Below, in pieces: positions 1-6,209 of a stretch of 22,920 bases of DNA; positions within the stretch are counted from its first letter, which is position 1, and the number at the start of each line of letters is the position of its first letter. The notes under the pieces were generated by a model that was not told the DNA's origin, did no database searches, and saw nothing but the letters and a program-made list of their open reading frames with translations. This stretch comes from a virus: positions 1-22,920 of IMG/VR virus record IMGVR_UViG_3300025086_000263. One strand, given 5' to 3'. The translations under genes and the position numbers were made by a program.

Positions 1-1
1 T

Positions 2-1258
2 GATAAATCCAAGTCATGGGTAAAGGATCGTGGCCTTGGTATGAATTATCTTTTCGGACCTGAGTTTAATGCAGGTACAGGTAAGCGTATATACATAACA
101 GAAGGTGAGTTTGATGCGGCATCACTATACCAGATACTTGGTAAGTCATTTCCTGTTAAGTCACTACCCTCATCTTCTATCGGTGAGAAGTTCATCAAGC
201 ACAACCTTAAATATCTATCATCGTTTAAAGAGATAGTGTATGCAGGTGAGTTAGACCCACCGGGGCGTAGAGCCGCAGATAAATTGTATCAGGCATTCCC
301 TGAGAAGTTCTTCTACGTACCTATGACAGAGTGTAAGGATGCTAATGAGTTCCTTATGACAGGTAAGCAGGACAAGATAATGTGGGCGGCTAGATCGCCA
401 CAGAGATACACACCAGAGAACTTCTTCTGTTCTGATGCTGATGTAGAAGCAGCAATTAAGAATGAGAACCCATATGAGTACGTACCTACAGGTCATACAG
501 GATTAGATGAAAAGATACGTGGTATGGTTAAGGGTGGGCTTACATTCATCAAAGCACCTCGTGGTACTGGTAAGACAGAAGTGATTCGATATTTCGAGAC
601 AGGCTTACTGGCTAACGGTGAAGATGCTGTAGCTATGCTTCACATGGAAGAGATGAAGTCTACCACATACAGAGCTATGGCTACGTATGAACTAGGTGTG
701 AACGTGAGAACAAAAGAAGATGCGGCACACAATAACGTATCAGAAAGTAATGTCATTGAAGCGGCAAAGATTGCTACCAAGGGTGAGAAGTCAATCATCT
801 TTGAGATGATGTCACATGATGATCCACTCAAGGTGTTGGACTACGTGAGACTATCTGCAACCGTGTATGGTGCAGGGTATGTATTTATTGACCATGTACA
901 ACGCCTTGCATACCTGTCCAGTTCAGGTGTTGATGGTGCTACCAGTACACTCACCACACTAGGATCTCGAATGGCTCAGTTAGCTAAAGAGTTAAACATT
1001 GGTGTCGTATTCATATCACAAGTAAATGATGATGGACGTACAAAGTATGCGGCTTCTCTTGAGGAAGAGGCAATCATTTGTATTAAGCTTGAACGTACAG
1101 CAGAGAGTGAGGATGAGGTGGAGCAGAACACTACAAACTTTATCGTAGATAAGAACAGACCGTTTGCTAAACTAGGCAGAGCAGGTTCTGTATACTACGA
1201 TCCTACAACTACAATACTAAGAGAGGATTTGTTTACAACTGAGGCTGAAGTAGCATGA
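2..1258 (+). CDS. T7 gp4-like DNA primase-helicase, 5' end missing
   Basis: Replicative primase-helicase that unwinds the fork and makes primers. The reading frame is open to the left edge, so the start and the usual N-terminal zinc-binding domain lie outside; the first ATG in frame (41) is internal. Residues below count from that ATG. A TOPRIM half is seen: YITEGEFD (18-25), then GELDPPGRRAA (69-79) where T7 has FDMDEAGRKA, then CKDANEF (98-104). The RecA/DnaB-like helicase half has Walker A APRGTGKT (172-179), MEE (202-204) after the next strand, Walker B VFIDH (281-285), ISQVND further on, and a probable arginine finger in VDKNRPFAKLG. The first acidic residue of the TOPRIM DxD pair is Glu, not Asp. 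The stop overlaps the next start as ATGA. Family assignment is secure from motif order. Confidence 0.93.
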   Translation, partial: DKSKSWVKDRGLGMNYLFGPEFNAGTGKRIYITEGEFDAASLYQILGKSFPVKSLPSSSIGEKFIKHNLKYLSSFKEIVYAGELDPPGRRAADKLYQAFPEKFFYVPMTECKDANEFLMTGKQDKIMWAARSPQRYTPENFFCSDADVEAAIKNENPYEYVPTGHTGLDEKIRGMVKGGLTFIKAPRGTGKTEVIRYFETGLLANGEDAVAMLHMEEMKSTTYRAMATYELGVNVRTKEDAAHNNVSESNVIEAAKIATKGEKSIIFEMMSHDDPLKVLDYVRLSATVYGAGYVFIDHVQRLAYLSSSGVDGATSTLTTLGSRMAQLAKELNIGVVFISQVNDDGRTKYAASLEEEAIICIKLERTAESEDEVEQNTTNFIVDKNRPFAKLGRAGSVYYDPTTTILREDLFTTEAEVA

Positions 1259-1413
1259 GATGTTGGCACTGTAACACAAGATTGATTTGGGGTGGTGACC
1301 ATGACTGCCACGAAGATAGTGCTTTTGTTATGGAAACAAATCTAAGCTGTCCTAAATGTAAATCTTTAGTACTTGTGTACTACCCGAATGAGGATGAAGA
1401 GGAAGAAGAATAA
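1255..1413 (+). CDS. 52-residue zinc-ribbon protein
   Basis: Small gene fitted exactly between helicase and polymerase: its ATG overlaps the helicase stop (ATGA, 1255-1258) and its TAA overlaps the polymerase ATG (TAATG, 1411-1415). The protein starts MRCWHC and has SCPKCKS at residues 31-37, giving two CxxC pairs, the usual layout of a zinc ribbon. A further Cys and His lie between them in DHDCHE (15-20). It ends in an acidic tail of seven residues. GAGG at 1241-1244 may serve as ribosome site. The zinc role is inferred from cysteine spacing. The position suggests a replication accessory factor, for example a partner of helicase or polymerase, but I do not recognise a named family. Loss of the detached primase zinc domain is not a likely explanation, because that domain is N-terminal and would lie left of the window. 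Confidence 0.8.
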   Translation: MRCWHCNTRLIWGGDHDCHEDSAFVMETNLSCPKCKSLVLVYYPNEDEEEEE

Positions 1414-3275
1414 TGGCGATAGAGCAAGGAATTATATTTGATATCGAAGCAGATGGCTTGCTTGAAGATGCAACCAGAATACATTGTATGTCTTATACTA
1501 GAGATGGATTAAGTATACAAACCACAGATAACTATGAGTACATGCGTAGGATACTACGAAGAGAAAAATGTCTGATAGGACACAACATAGTCAGGTATGA
1601 TGTACCATTACTAGAAAAGATATTAGGAGTAAAAATAAAATCTAGATTGATTGATACCTTACCTATGTCTTGGGTGATGAATACAGACAGAGCCAATCAT
1701 AAACTAGAATCATTTGGTGAAGAGTTTGGTATACCTAAACCTGTTGTAGAGGATTGGGAAAACCTTGATGCTCGTGTATATAAACACAGATGCGAACAAG
1801 ATGTTAGAATAAACCACAAGCTTTACAAAAACCTAAATGATAGGTACATGATGTTGTATATTAGTCAGGATCATTTAAATAGATTTTACCAGTACCTAAC
1901 ATTTAAAATGCAATGTGCATATGCCGCAGAAGAAAGCGGATGGAAACTCGACAAAGAGTTAGCACTTAGTTGTATAGATAAACTAAAAACAGAGCAGGAA
2001 GAAAAAGTAGTTGAACTTAAAACAGTTATGCCAATGAGGACTTTGTTTCGTAAGAAGTCTAGGCCAAAGGTTATGCATAAAAAAGATGGTTCACTATCTA
2101 AACAAGGTGAAGAATGGACTACATTATTATTTGAGCATGACCTACCATCAACCTATTCTAGGGAAATAAATATTGTTAAAGGTGTTGAGGAAGCTAATCC
2201 AAAATCATCTGATCAAGTTAAAGAGTGGTTGTTCTCTTTAGGTTGGGAACCTTGTACCTTTAAATATATTAAAGAGTCACCAACAGAAACAAGGCTTATA
2301 CCACAAGTCAGAAAGAATGGTGAGCTTACTAAGTCAGTTAAACTCTTAATAGAAAAGAACCCAGTTGTAGGTGTGCTAGATGGACTCACAGTTATACAAC
2401 ACAGACTCGGTATCTTTGAAGGGTTAATCGAATGCGAGAGGGATGGGTATGTACAAGCGAGTGTGAATGGTCTTACAAATACTTTTCGTTTCAAACATAA
2501 CAAACCTCTGGTCAACTTACCTAGTATTGATAAGCCTTGGGGTAAGGAGATACGTGGGTGCTTGATTGCACCAGAAGGTTACAAGTTATGTGGTGCTGAT
2601 ATGACTTCTCTTGAGGACACAACTAAACGACACTACATGAAACCATACGACCCTGCATACGTAGAAGAAATGTCTCGTGATGGGTTTGATCCACACTTAG
2701 ACTTAGCAAAACATGCAGGTGCTATTACACAACAGGATATAGATAAGCACAATTCAGGTGAAGTATCTTTGAAAGATCTACGTAAGAACTATAAGGTGGT
2801 GAACTACTCTGCGACCTACGGTGTAGGTGCGGCTAAGTTATCTAGAGAGACAGGTATGACAGAGTTAGAAGCAAAGAAACTTTTAAATGCATACTGGGCA
2901 AGGAACTGGTCAGTAGCTAAGTTCTCTACTGATAGCCTAAAGAGAGTTAGGAAGATTGCAGGACAGATGTGGATAAAGAATCCTATAAGTAATTTTTGGC
3001 ACACACTTCGTTATGAGAAAGATGTATTCTCCACACTTAATCAATCCACTGGTTCTTACTGCTTCGATAAATGGTTAGCTATCTATCGTAAGTCCAGACC
3101 TAATATATGTGGACAGTTCCACGATGAATCAATCAACCTCGTGAAAGAGGGTGAAGAAGAACGACACAAGTTTATACTTGTATCTGCTATTAATAAACTA
3201 AATGAGGAGTTAAAATTAAATGTTGAATTAGGAATAGATGTACAGTTCGGAAATAAATATTCTGAAATACATTAA
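1413..3275 (+). CDS. Family A DNA polymerase with 3'-5' exonuclease domain (T7 gp5-like)
   Basis: Replicative polymerase. The exonuclease domain shows Exo I FDIEADG near residue 10, Exo II GHNIVRYDVPLLEK near 57-70 and Exo III CEQDVRIN near 127, so proofreading looks intact. The polymerase domain has motif A GADMTSLED with Asp396 and Glu401, motif B RKNYKVVNYSATYG with Tyr465 at the place of T7 Tyr526 (E. coli Phe762), and motif C FHDES with His570-Asp571-Glu572. At 620 residues it is shorter than T7 gp5 (704), so the thumb or its thioredoxin-binding insertion may be reduced; this is inference. The start is set by the TAATG junction and AGAGGA nine bases upstream. After its stop comes a 66-base gap with a promoter, so it probably ends one translation-coupled block. 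Confidence 0.95.
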   Translation: MAIEQGIIFDIEADGLLEDATRIHCMSYTRDGLSIQTTDNYEYMRRILRREKCLIGHNIVRYDVPLLEKILGVKIKSRLIDTLPMSWVMNTDRANHKLESFGEEFGIPKPVVEDWENLDARVYKHRCEQDVRINHKLYKNLNDRYMMLYISQDHLNRFYQYLTFKMQCAYAAEESGWKLDKELALSCIDKLKTEQEEKVVELKTVMPMRTLFRKKSRPKVMHKKDGSLSKQGEEWTTLLFEHDLPSTYSREINIVKGVEEANPKSSDQVKEWLFSLGWEPCTFKYIKESPTETRLIPQVRKNGELTKSVKLLIEKNPVVGVLDGLTVIQHRLGIFEGLIECERDGYVQASVNGLTNTFRFKHNKPLVNLPSIDKPWGKEIRGCLIAPEGYKLCGADMTSLEDTTKRHYMKPYDPAYVEEMSRDGFDPHLDLAKHAGAITQQDIDKHNSGEVSLKDLRKNYKVVNYSATYGVGAAKLSRETGMTELEAKKLLNAYWARNWSVAKFSTDSLKRVRKIAGQMWIKNPISNFWHTLRYEKDVFSTLNQSTGSYCFDKWLAIYRKSRPNICGQFHDESINLVKEGEEERHKFILVSAINKLNEELKLNVELGIDVQFGNKYSEIH

Positions 3276-3282
3276 AAAAGTC

Positions 3283-3312
3283 TTGCATGTGCTTTTTGAT
3301 ACATGCTACAAT
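3283..3312 (+). promoter_or_regulatory. Sigma70-type promoter with extended -10, ahead of the ssDNA-binding protein
   Basis: In the 66-base gap after the polymerase, TTGCAT (3283-3288) and TACAAT (3307-3312) are 18 bases apart. The -10 matches TATAAT at five of six bases and is preceded by TGC, giving the extended form TGnTACAAT. The -35 matches TTGACA only in TTG, as tolerated with an extended -10. Transcription would start near 3319-3321, about 20 bases before the ATG at 3342. The site would give extra messenger for the ssDNA-binding protein and the genes after it through host RNA polymerase. It is a sequence call without experimental support. Confidence 0.6.
3285..3306. repeat. Inverted repeat in the promoter spacer, possible operator
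   Basis: GCATGT (3285-3290) and ACATGC (3301-3306) are perfect inverted copies separated by ten bases. They fill the spacer between the -35 and -10 boxes, with the left arm overlapping the -35. This is a usual geometry for a repressor or activator site. It is not followed by a T run, so it is not a terminator. Six-base arms can arise by chance; confidence is modest. Confidence 0.35.
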
Positions 3313-3341
3313 TCAATTCTAAACACTAAAGGAGTTAGCAA

Positions 3342-3857
3342 ATGGCTAAAATTACTGTAACAGGAATCGCTCAATGGGCAAAAGTATTTGAAGAGAACCG
3401 TGACCTAGAAGGTTATCAGGGTCAGTGGAAAGATACTGATGGACGTTGTACTATCAATGTTATCTTAGATGAAGATAATTATTCTAAGGTAAAGAATGCA
3501 GGGTGTATGTCTAATGGTAAGGATGATCCACAAGGACGTGGTATGGACATAAAGTTCTCACGTAAGTTTGACACACCAAATGATTGGGATGGTGGAGCAC
3601 CATCAGTATACAAGTCAGATGGTAGTCTGTGGAACTTTGAAACCGATGGTGTCATTGGTAATGGTTCAGAAGTTCTTGTGGAGTTAGACATCTACAAAAA
3701 CAAAAACTATGGTACTACTACTACTCGACTTGAGAGAGTAAAGGTAATCAAACATTTGGAGTATGACTCATCTTCCTCTGATAGAGAAGATCCATTCACA
3801 CAGAATGTTGCTTCAACTGCTACAAAGGAAGTCGCTGCTGAAGAAATCCCATTTTAA
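3342..3857 (+). CDS. Single-stranded DNA-binding protein (gp2.5-type)
   Basis: 171-residue protein between the polymerase and the nucleases, preceded by AGGAG and its own promoter. It coats exposed single strands and recruits partners at the fork. The body (about 1-140) is mixed beta and charged with many aromatic residues, as in OB-fold proteins. A low-complexity Ser/Asp/Glu linker follows, and the protein ends in AAEEIPF. An acidic tail closed by Phe is the hallmark of both T7 gp2.5 and bacterial SSB (DDDIPF). No catalytic motif is visible. I base the call on size, tail and context, not on a strong core motif. The nuclease gene follows after ten bases. Confidence 0.75.
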   Translation: MAKITVTGIAQWAKVFEENRDLEGYQGQWKDTDGRCTINVILDEDNYSKVKNAGCMSNGKDDPQGRGMDIKFSRKFDTPNDWDGGAPSVYKSDGSLWNFETDGVIGNGSEVLVELDIYKNKNYGTTTTRLERVKVIKHLEYDSSSSDREDPFTQNVASTATKEVAAEEIPF

Positions 3858-3867
3858 GGAGTGAGTA

Positions 3868-4719
3868 ATGCCTAACATTGAAACACTCGTTGAAGATATC
3901 TATGGTGTCATTGAAGGAAAGGGTGGGTGGGATAAGACAATCACAGATTATCTAGCAAAAAATATTTCTCAAATAGCTGAATCAAGGTTTAAAGAACCTC
4001 AGAAACCCAGAGGGTATTTAAGTTTATCCTCTGTGGGTTCACCCTGTAAAAGAAAGACTTGGTATAGAATAAATAAAACAGAGGAAGCTGCACCGCTAAA
4101 ACCTCAACTACTTGGTCTTTTCTTTTACGGGGATCTTTTAGAAGCCTTAGTCCTTTCACTTGCTAAAGCGGCAGGACATGATGTTCAAGGTGAGCAGGAC
4201 AGACTATCAGTTCATGGTATCAAAGGTCACAGAGATGCGGTCATTGATGGTATTACTATTGATGTAAAGTCTACCTCACGTTATGGTATGAATAAGTTTA
4301 AGACAAACTCATTACGTAACGATGATCCCTATGGTTATATAAGTCAGCTTAGTTCCTATGTCTATGCAGGTAAAGATGATCCTCTAGTTACAGACAAAAA
4401 TCGTGGTGCTTTTCTTGTCGTACAAAAAGATAGTTTCGAACTACACTTAGATATGTACGACTTTGATAAAGAACTTACTACTAAAGAAAAAGAAATAGAG
4501 GAAGTAAAAAATATAGTTACTGGTAAATTACCAGATCAAAGACTGAAACCTGTACCGCAGTCAGGTGCATCTGAGAATACTAAACTATCTTATGCATGTA
4601 GTTCATGCGAGTATCGTAAGATATGTTGGCCTGAAGCTCGTGTATTTAAATACTCACATGGTAAAGAGTATCTAATTGACGTAGTTAAAAAGCCCAGAGT
4701 AGAGGAGCTTATAGATTGA
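3868..4719 (+). CDS. PD-(D/E)XK exonuclease with Fe-S cysteines (Cas4/RecB-nuclease-like)
   Basis: 283-residue nuclease. The catalytic core is visible as GHRDAVID (120-127, Asp123) followed by IDVKSTS (131-137, Asp132-x-Lys134), then the RecB-type QxxxY motif as QLSSY (160-164). A single cysteine lies before the core (Cys60 in GSPCKRKTWY) and three follow it (Cys244, Cys247, Cys253 in ACSSCEYRKICWPEA). This one-plus-three layout is that of the 4Fe-4S cluster in Cas4 and AddB. No other CRISPR gene or array is present, so a phage recombination or end-resection role, filling the place of the T7 gp6 exonuclease, is the likely reading. The ribosome site AAGGAG stands just before ATG. The stop overlaps the next start. 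Confidence 0.82.
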   Translation: MPNIETLVEDIYGVIEGKGGWDKTITDYLAKNISQIAESRFKEPQKPRGYLSLSSVGSPCKRKTWYRINKTEEAAPLKPQLLGLFFYGDLLEALVLSLAKAAGHDVQGEQDRLSVHGIKGHRDAVIDGITIDVKSTSRYGMNKFKTNSLRNDDPYGYISQLSSYVYAGKDDPLVTDKNRGAFLVVQKDSFELHLDMYDFDKELTTKEKEIEEVKNIVTGKLPDQRLKPVPQSGASENTKLSYACSSCEYRKICWPEARVFKYSHGKEYLIDVVKKPRVEELID

Positions 4720-5072
4720 GTAGACGTGCCAAACAAAAAGGGAGATTAGGTCAACAGGAAATAAGAGATGCTTTGCTTGAGTCGTTTCCTGAACTAGAAC
4801 CAGACGATGTAAAGTCTACAGTTATGGGAGAAACTGGTGCAGATATCCAGTTATCCCCTGCTGCTAGAAAATACATACCTATTTCTATAGAAGTAAAAAG
4901 AAGAAAGTCTGCACTCAAGACTGTGTATGATTGGATAAAGCAATGTACTAACCATGACAAAGGTGACCCTGTAGTTTTCTACAGATCAGATAGACATCAA
5001 TGGTTAGTAATATCAGAACTACCACACTACCTTAAACTGATAAGGAGTTTAACAGAAGATGGCAAACAGTGA
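4716..5072 (+). CDS. Hjc-like PD-(D/E)XK endonuclease, candidate Holliday-junction resolvase
   Basis: 118-residue basic protein starting at TTG (4716), chosen because AGAGGAG lies eight bases upstream and the start overlaps the previous stop as TTGA. The fold signature is Glu15 in KGRLGQQE, Asp43 in GETGADIQL, then IEVKRR with Glu59-x-Lys61, and a later region (GDPVVFYRSD near 83-92) resembling the last strand of archaeal Hjc. In T7 the junction-cutting enzyme gp3 is a different PD-(D/E)XK branch; this protein probably fills that role. It could equally be a nicking or host-DNA-degrading nuclease. Immediate pairing with the Cas4-like exonuclease supports recombination or DNA processing. Confidence 0.68.
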   Translation: MSRRAKQKGRLGQQEIRDALLESFPELEPDDVKSTVMGETGADIQLSPAARKYIPISIEVKRRKSALKTVYDWIKQCTNHDKGDPVVFYRSDRHQWLVISELPHYLKLIRSLTEDGKQ

Positions 5073-5301
5073 CGTAGTACAAATGAAACAGGTTAAGATT
5101 TGGGATGTGCTATCAGGTCCATACCAATGTGATTTACCTGATGAACAAGACGTACACTACAATGTATGCAAAGTTGAGATAGAAGGAAAGGTAATACAAA
5201 TGGAATACTTTTTTGATAGCTTCAATGACGCATATGAAATGGTAAAATATTTTCAGTCTAACATCGAACCTCTTGAGCTAGAGATTGATGATCGTGATTG
5301 A
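5059..5301 (+). CDS. 80-residue acidic protein of unknown function
   Basis: Begins inside the end of the nuclease gene (14-base overlap), with AGGAG at 5043-5047, eleven bases before ATG. A second in-frame ATG at 5083 could also serve as the start. The protein is acidic, with a beta-rich middle (VCKVEIEGKVIQMEYFF) and a helical part (DAYEMVKYFQSN), and ends in ELEIDDRD. It has no membrane segment or cysteine pair of note. I do not recognise a family. It sits in the coupled series of replication genes, so it is expressed with them. Confidence 0.7.
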   Translation: MANSDVVQMKQVKIWDVLSGPYQCDLPDEQDVHYNVCKVEIEGKVIQMEYFFDSFNDAYEMVKYFQSNIEPLELEIDDRD

Positions 5302-5339
5302 CTTTGAGTTTTACTTGAGTATAACTAAGGACTTTAGCT

Positions 5340-5501
5340 GTGGAATATGAGGTAATAATAAAATTAAAAATAGATCCAGATTCTTATATATTTGAGTTAG
5401 GAAAAGACAACAACTCAGATGATGTAAAAGAACTTATGGAAAATGTTTTGTATGACATAGAAGATGTAGAAATAATTGAATGTGAGGTAACAAGACTATG
5501 A
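5340..5501 (+). CDS. 53-residue acidic protein with GTG start
   Basis: Short gene read from GTG at 5340, with AAGGA at 5327-5331 eight bases upstream. Its TGA overlaps the mazG start as ATGA (5498-5501). The product is MEYEVIIKLKIDPDSY at its start, then a helix (DDVKELMENVLYDIED) and a strand-like end (VEIIECEV). This suggests a tiny beta-alpha-beta fold. No function is recognised. The good ribosome site and exact coupling to mazG make it a real gene despite its size. Confidence 0.7.
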   Translation: MEYEVIIKLKIDPDSYIFELGKDNNSDDVKELMENVLYDIEDVEIIECEVTRL

Positions 5502-5860
5502 TAACGAAAGAAGATATGGATCATTTTAAATATTGGAATGAACCTAATATGGAAATGACTTGGTATCAAGCCCGTGCTGCTGAAACAGCAGTATATAAAG
5601 ATACACATCAGGTAATCTACCCTGCTTTAGGACTAGCTGCAGAAGCAGGTGAAGTGGCTAATAAGGTTAAGAAGATATTACGTGACGGAAACTTTGACAG
5701 GGATGCCATTGCAGATGAGGTAGGAGATTGTCTGTGGTACATAGCTGCACTATGTCGTGACCTAAATGTAGAGATGGCTGACATAGCACAAAAGAATTTA
5801 GATAAATTACAAGATAGAAAAAGTCGTGGTAAGATACAAGGTAGTGGAGATAAAAGATGA
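5498..5860 (+). CDS. mazG: MazG-like nucleoside triphosphate pyrophosphohydrolase
   Basis: 120-residue all-alpha NTP pyrophosphohydrolase, which splits (d)NTPs to monophosphate and pyrophosphate. Metal-binding residues are seen as LAAEAGEV (Glu49, Glu52) and ADEVGDCLW (Glu74, Asp77), the ExxE...ExxD pattern of the family, followed by a helix starting YIAALCRDLN and the basic tail RKSRGKIQGSGDKR. It is a single-domain form, about half the size of bacterial two-domain MazG. In marine phages this enzyme is often encoded next to nucleotide-metabolism genes; here ribonucleotide reductase follows shortly. Possible targets are dGTP and dCTP or unusual nucleotides; a role in (p)ppGpp removal has also been proposed for the family but is not shown by sequence. 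It is coupled at both ends by ATGA. Confidence 0.9.
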   Translation: MITKEDMDHFKYWNEPNMEMTWYQARAAETAVYKDTHQVIYPALGLAAEAGEVANKVKKILRDGNFDRDAIADEVGDCLWYIAALCRDLNVEMADIAQKNLDKLQDRKSRGKIQGSGDKR

Positions 5861-6003
5861 ACTATTGTGATATGAAAGGTTTAGTGTGGCCTCTATTGTT
5901 TTGTGTGTTTGTTATATGTATATTACCTGTCTTGTTGGTAGACAATGCAAAGTATTGTAAGCAAAGTATTGTACCTTGTTATCCTTGGACTGTACCAGAA
6001 TGA
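5857..6003 (+). CDS. 48-residue single-pass membrane protein
   Basis: Starts at the ATGA overlap with mazG, with GGAG seven bases before ATG. Residues about 9-28 (LVWPLLFCVFVICILPVLLV) form one hydrophobic span. A short hydrophilic end follows, with two cysteines in KYCKQSIVPCYPW that could form a disulphide outside the membrane. Its TGA overlaps the next ATG (6000-6003). No family is recognised. The location between mazG and a possible lipoprotein suggests a membrane function such as superinfection exclusion or an envelope partner, but this is conjecture. Confidence 0.65.
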   Translation: MNYCDMKGLVWPLLFCVFVICILPVLLVDNAKYCKQSIVPCYPWTVPE

Positions 6004-6209
6004 CACCAAGACAATCAGCAGAGACAGAAGCAAAGAAAACTTTTGAAGGGTTTATATTGTGGACAAAGAGAGTACTGTACGTATCTACGTCTTTCTTACT
6101 AGTAGTTGTAATAGGCTGTAATAGTGGAGTAGAAACAGGAAAAGGTTCCACAGGAAGTAAATATAATGGTGAGGTGTACGCACCAACAAATATAGGGGAA
6201 GATAAATGA
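6000..6209 (+). CDS. Small putative lipoprotein
   Basis: Taken from ATG 6000, which overlaps the previous stop (ATGA), giving 69 residues. Residues 25-39 are hydrophobic and end in VVVIGC, a good lipobox with Cys40. A Gly/Ser/Asn-rich mature part of 30 residues follows (CNSGVETGKGSTG at its start). There is no good ribosome site before 6000. A TTG at 6057 has GAAGG eight bases upstream and would give a 50-residue form starting MWTKR, with an ideal short lipoprotein signal. The true start is therefore open. The product is probably anchored in a membrane of the infected cell. The stop overlaps the reductase start. Confidence 0.65.
   Translation: MTPRQSAETEAKKTFEGFILWTKRVLYVSTSFLLVVVIGCNSGVETGKGSTGSKYNGEVYAPTNIGEDK

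Noticed and set aside
3285-3306. Intrinsic terminator after the polymerase gene
   Set aside because: The stem has only six pairs with a ten-base loop and no T run after it; it coincides with promoter boxes.
3868-4719. CRISPR-Cas locus suggested by the Cas4-like protein
   Set aside because: No array and no other Cas gene nearby; the setting is a phage replication arm.
4716-5072. T7 gp3-type endonuclease I
   Set aside because: The motif order and the short IEVKRR region resemble Hjc-like nucleases; the gp3-type TPDF...ETKG motifs are not present.
5976-6209. Start of the lipoprotein gene at TTG 5976
   Set aside because: No ribosome site and deep overlap with the previous gene; ATG 6000 (ATGA) or TTG 6057 (with GAAGG) are better.
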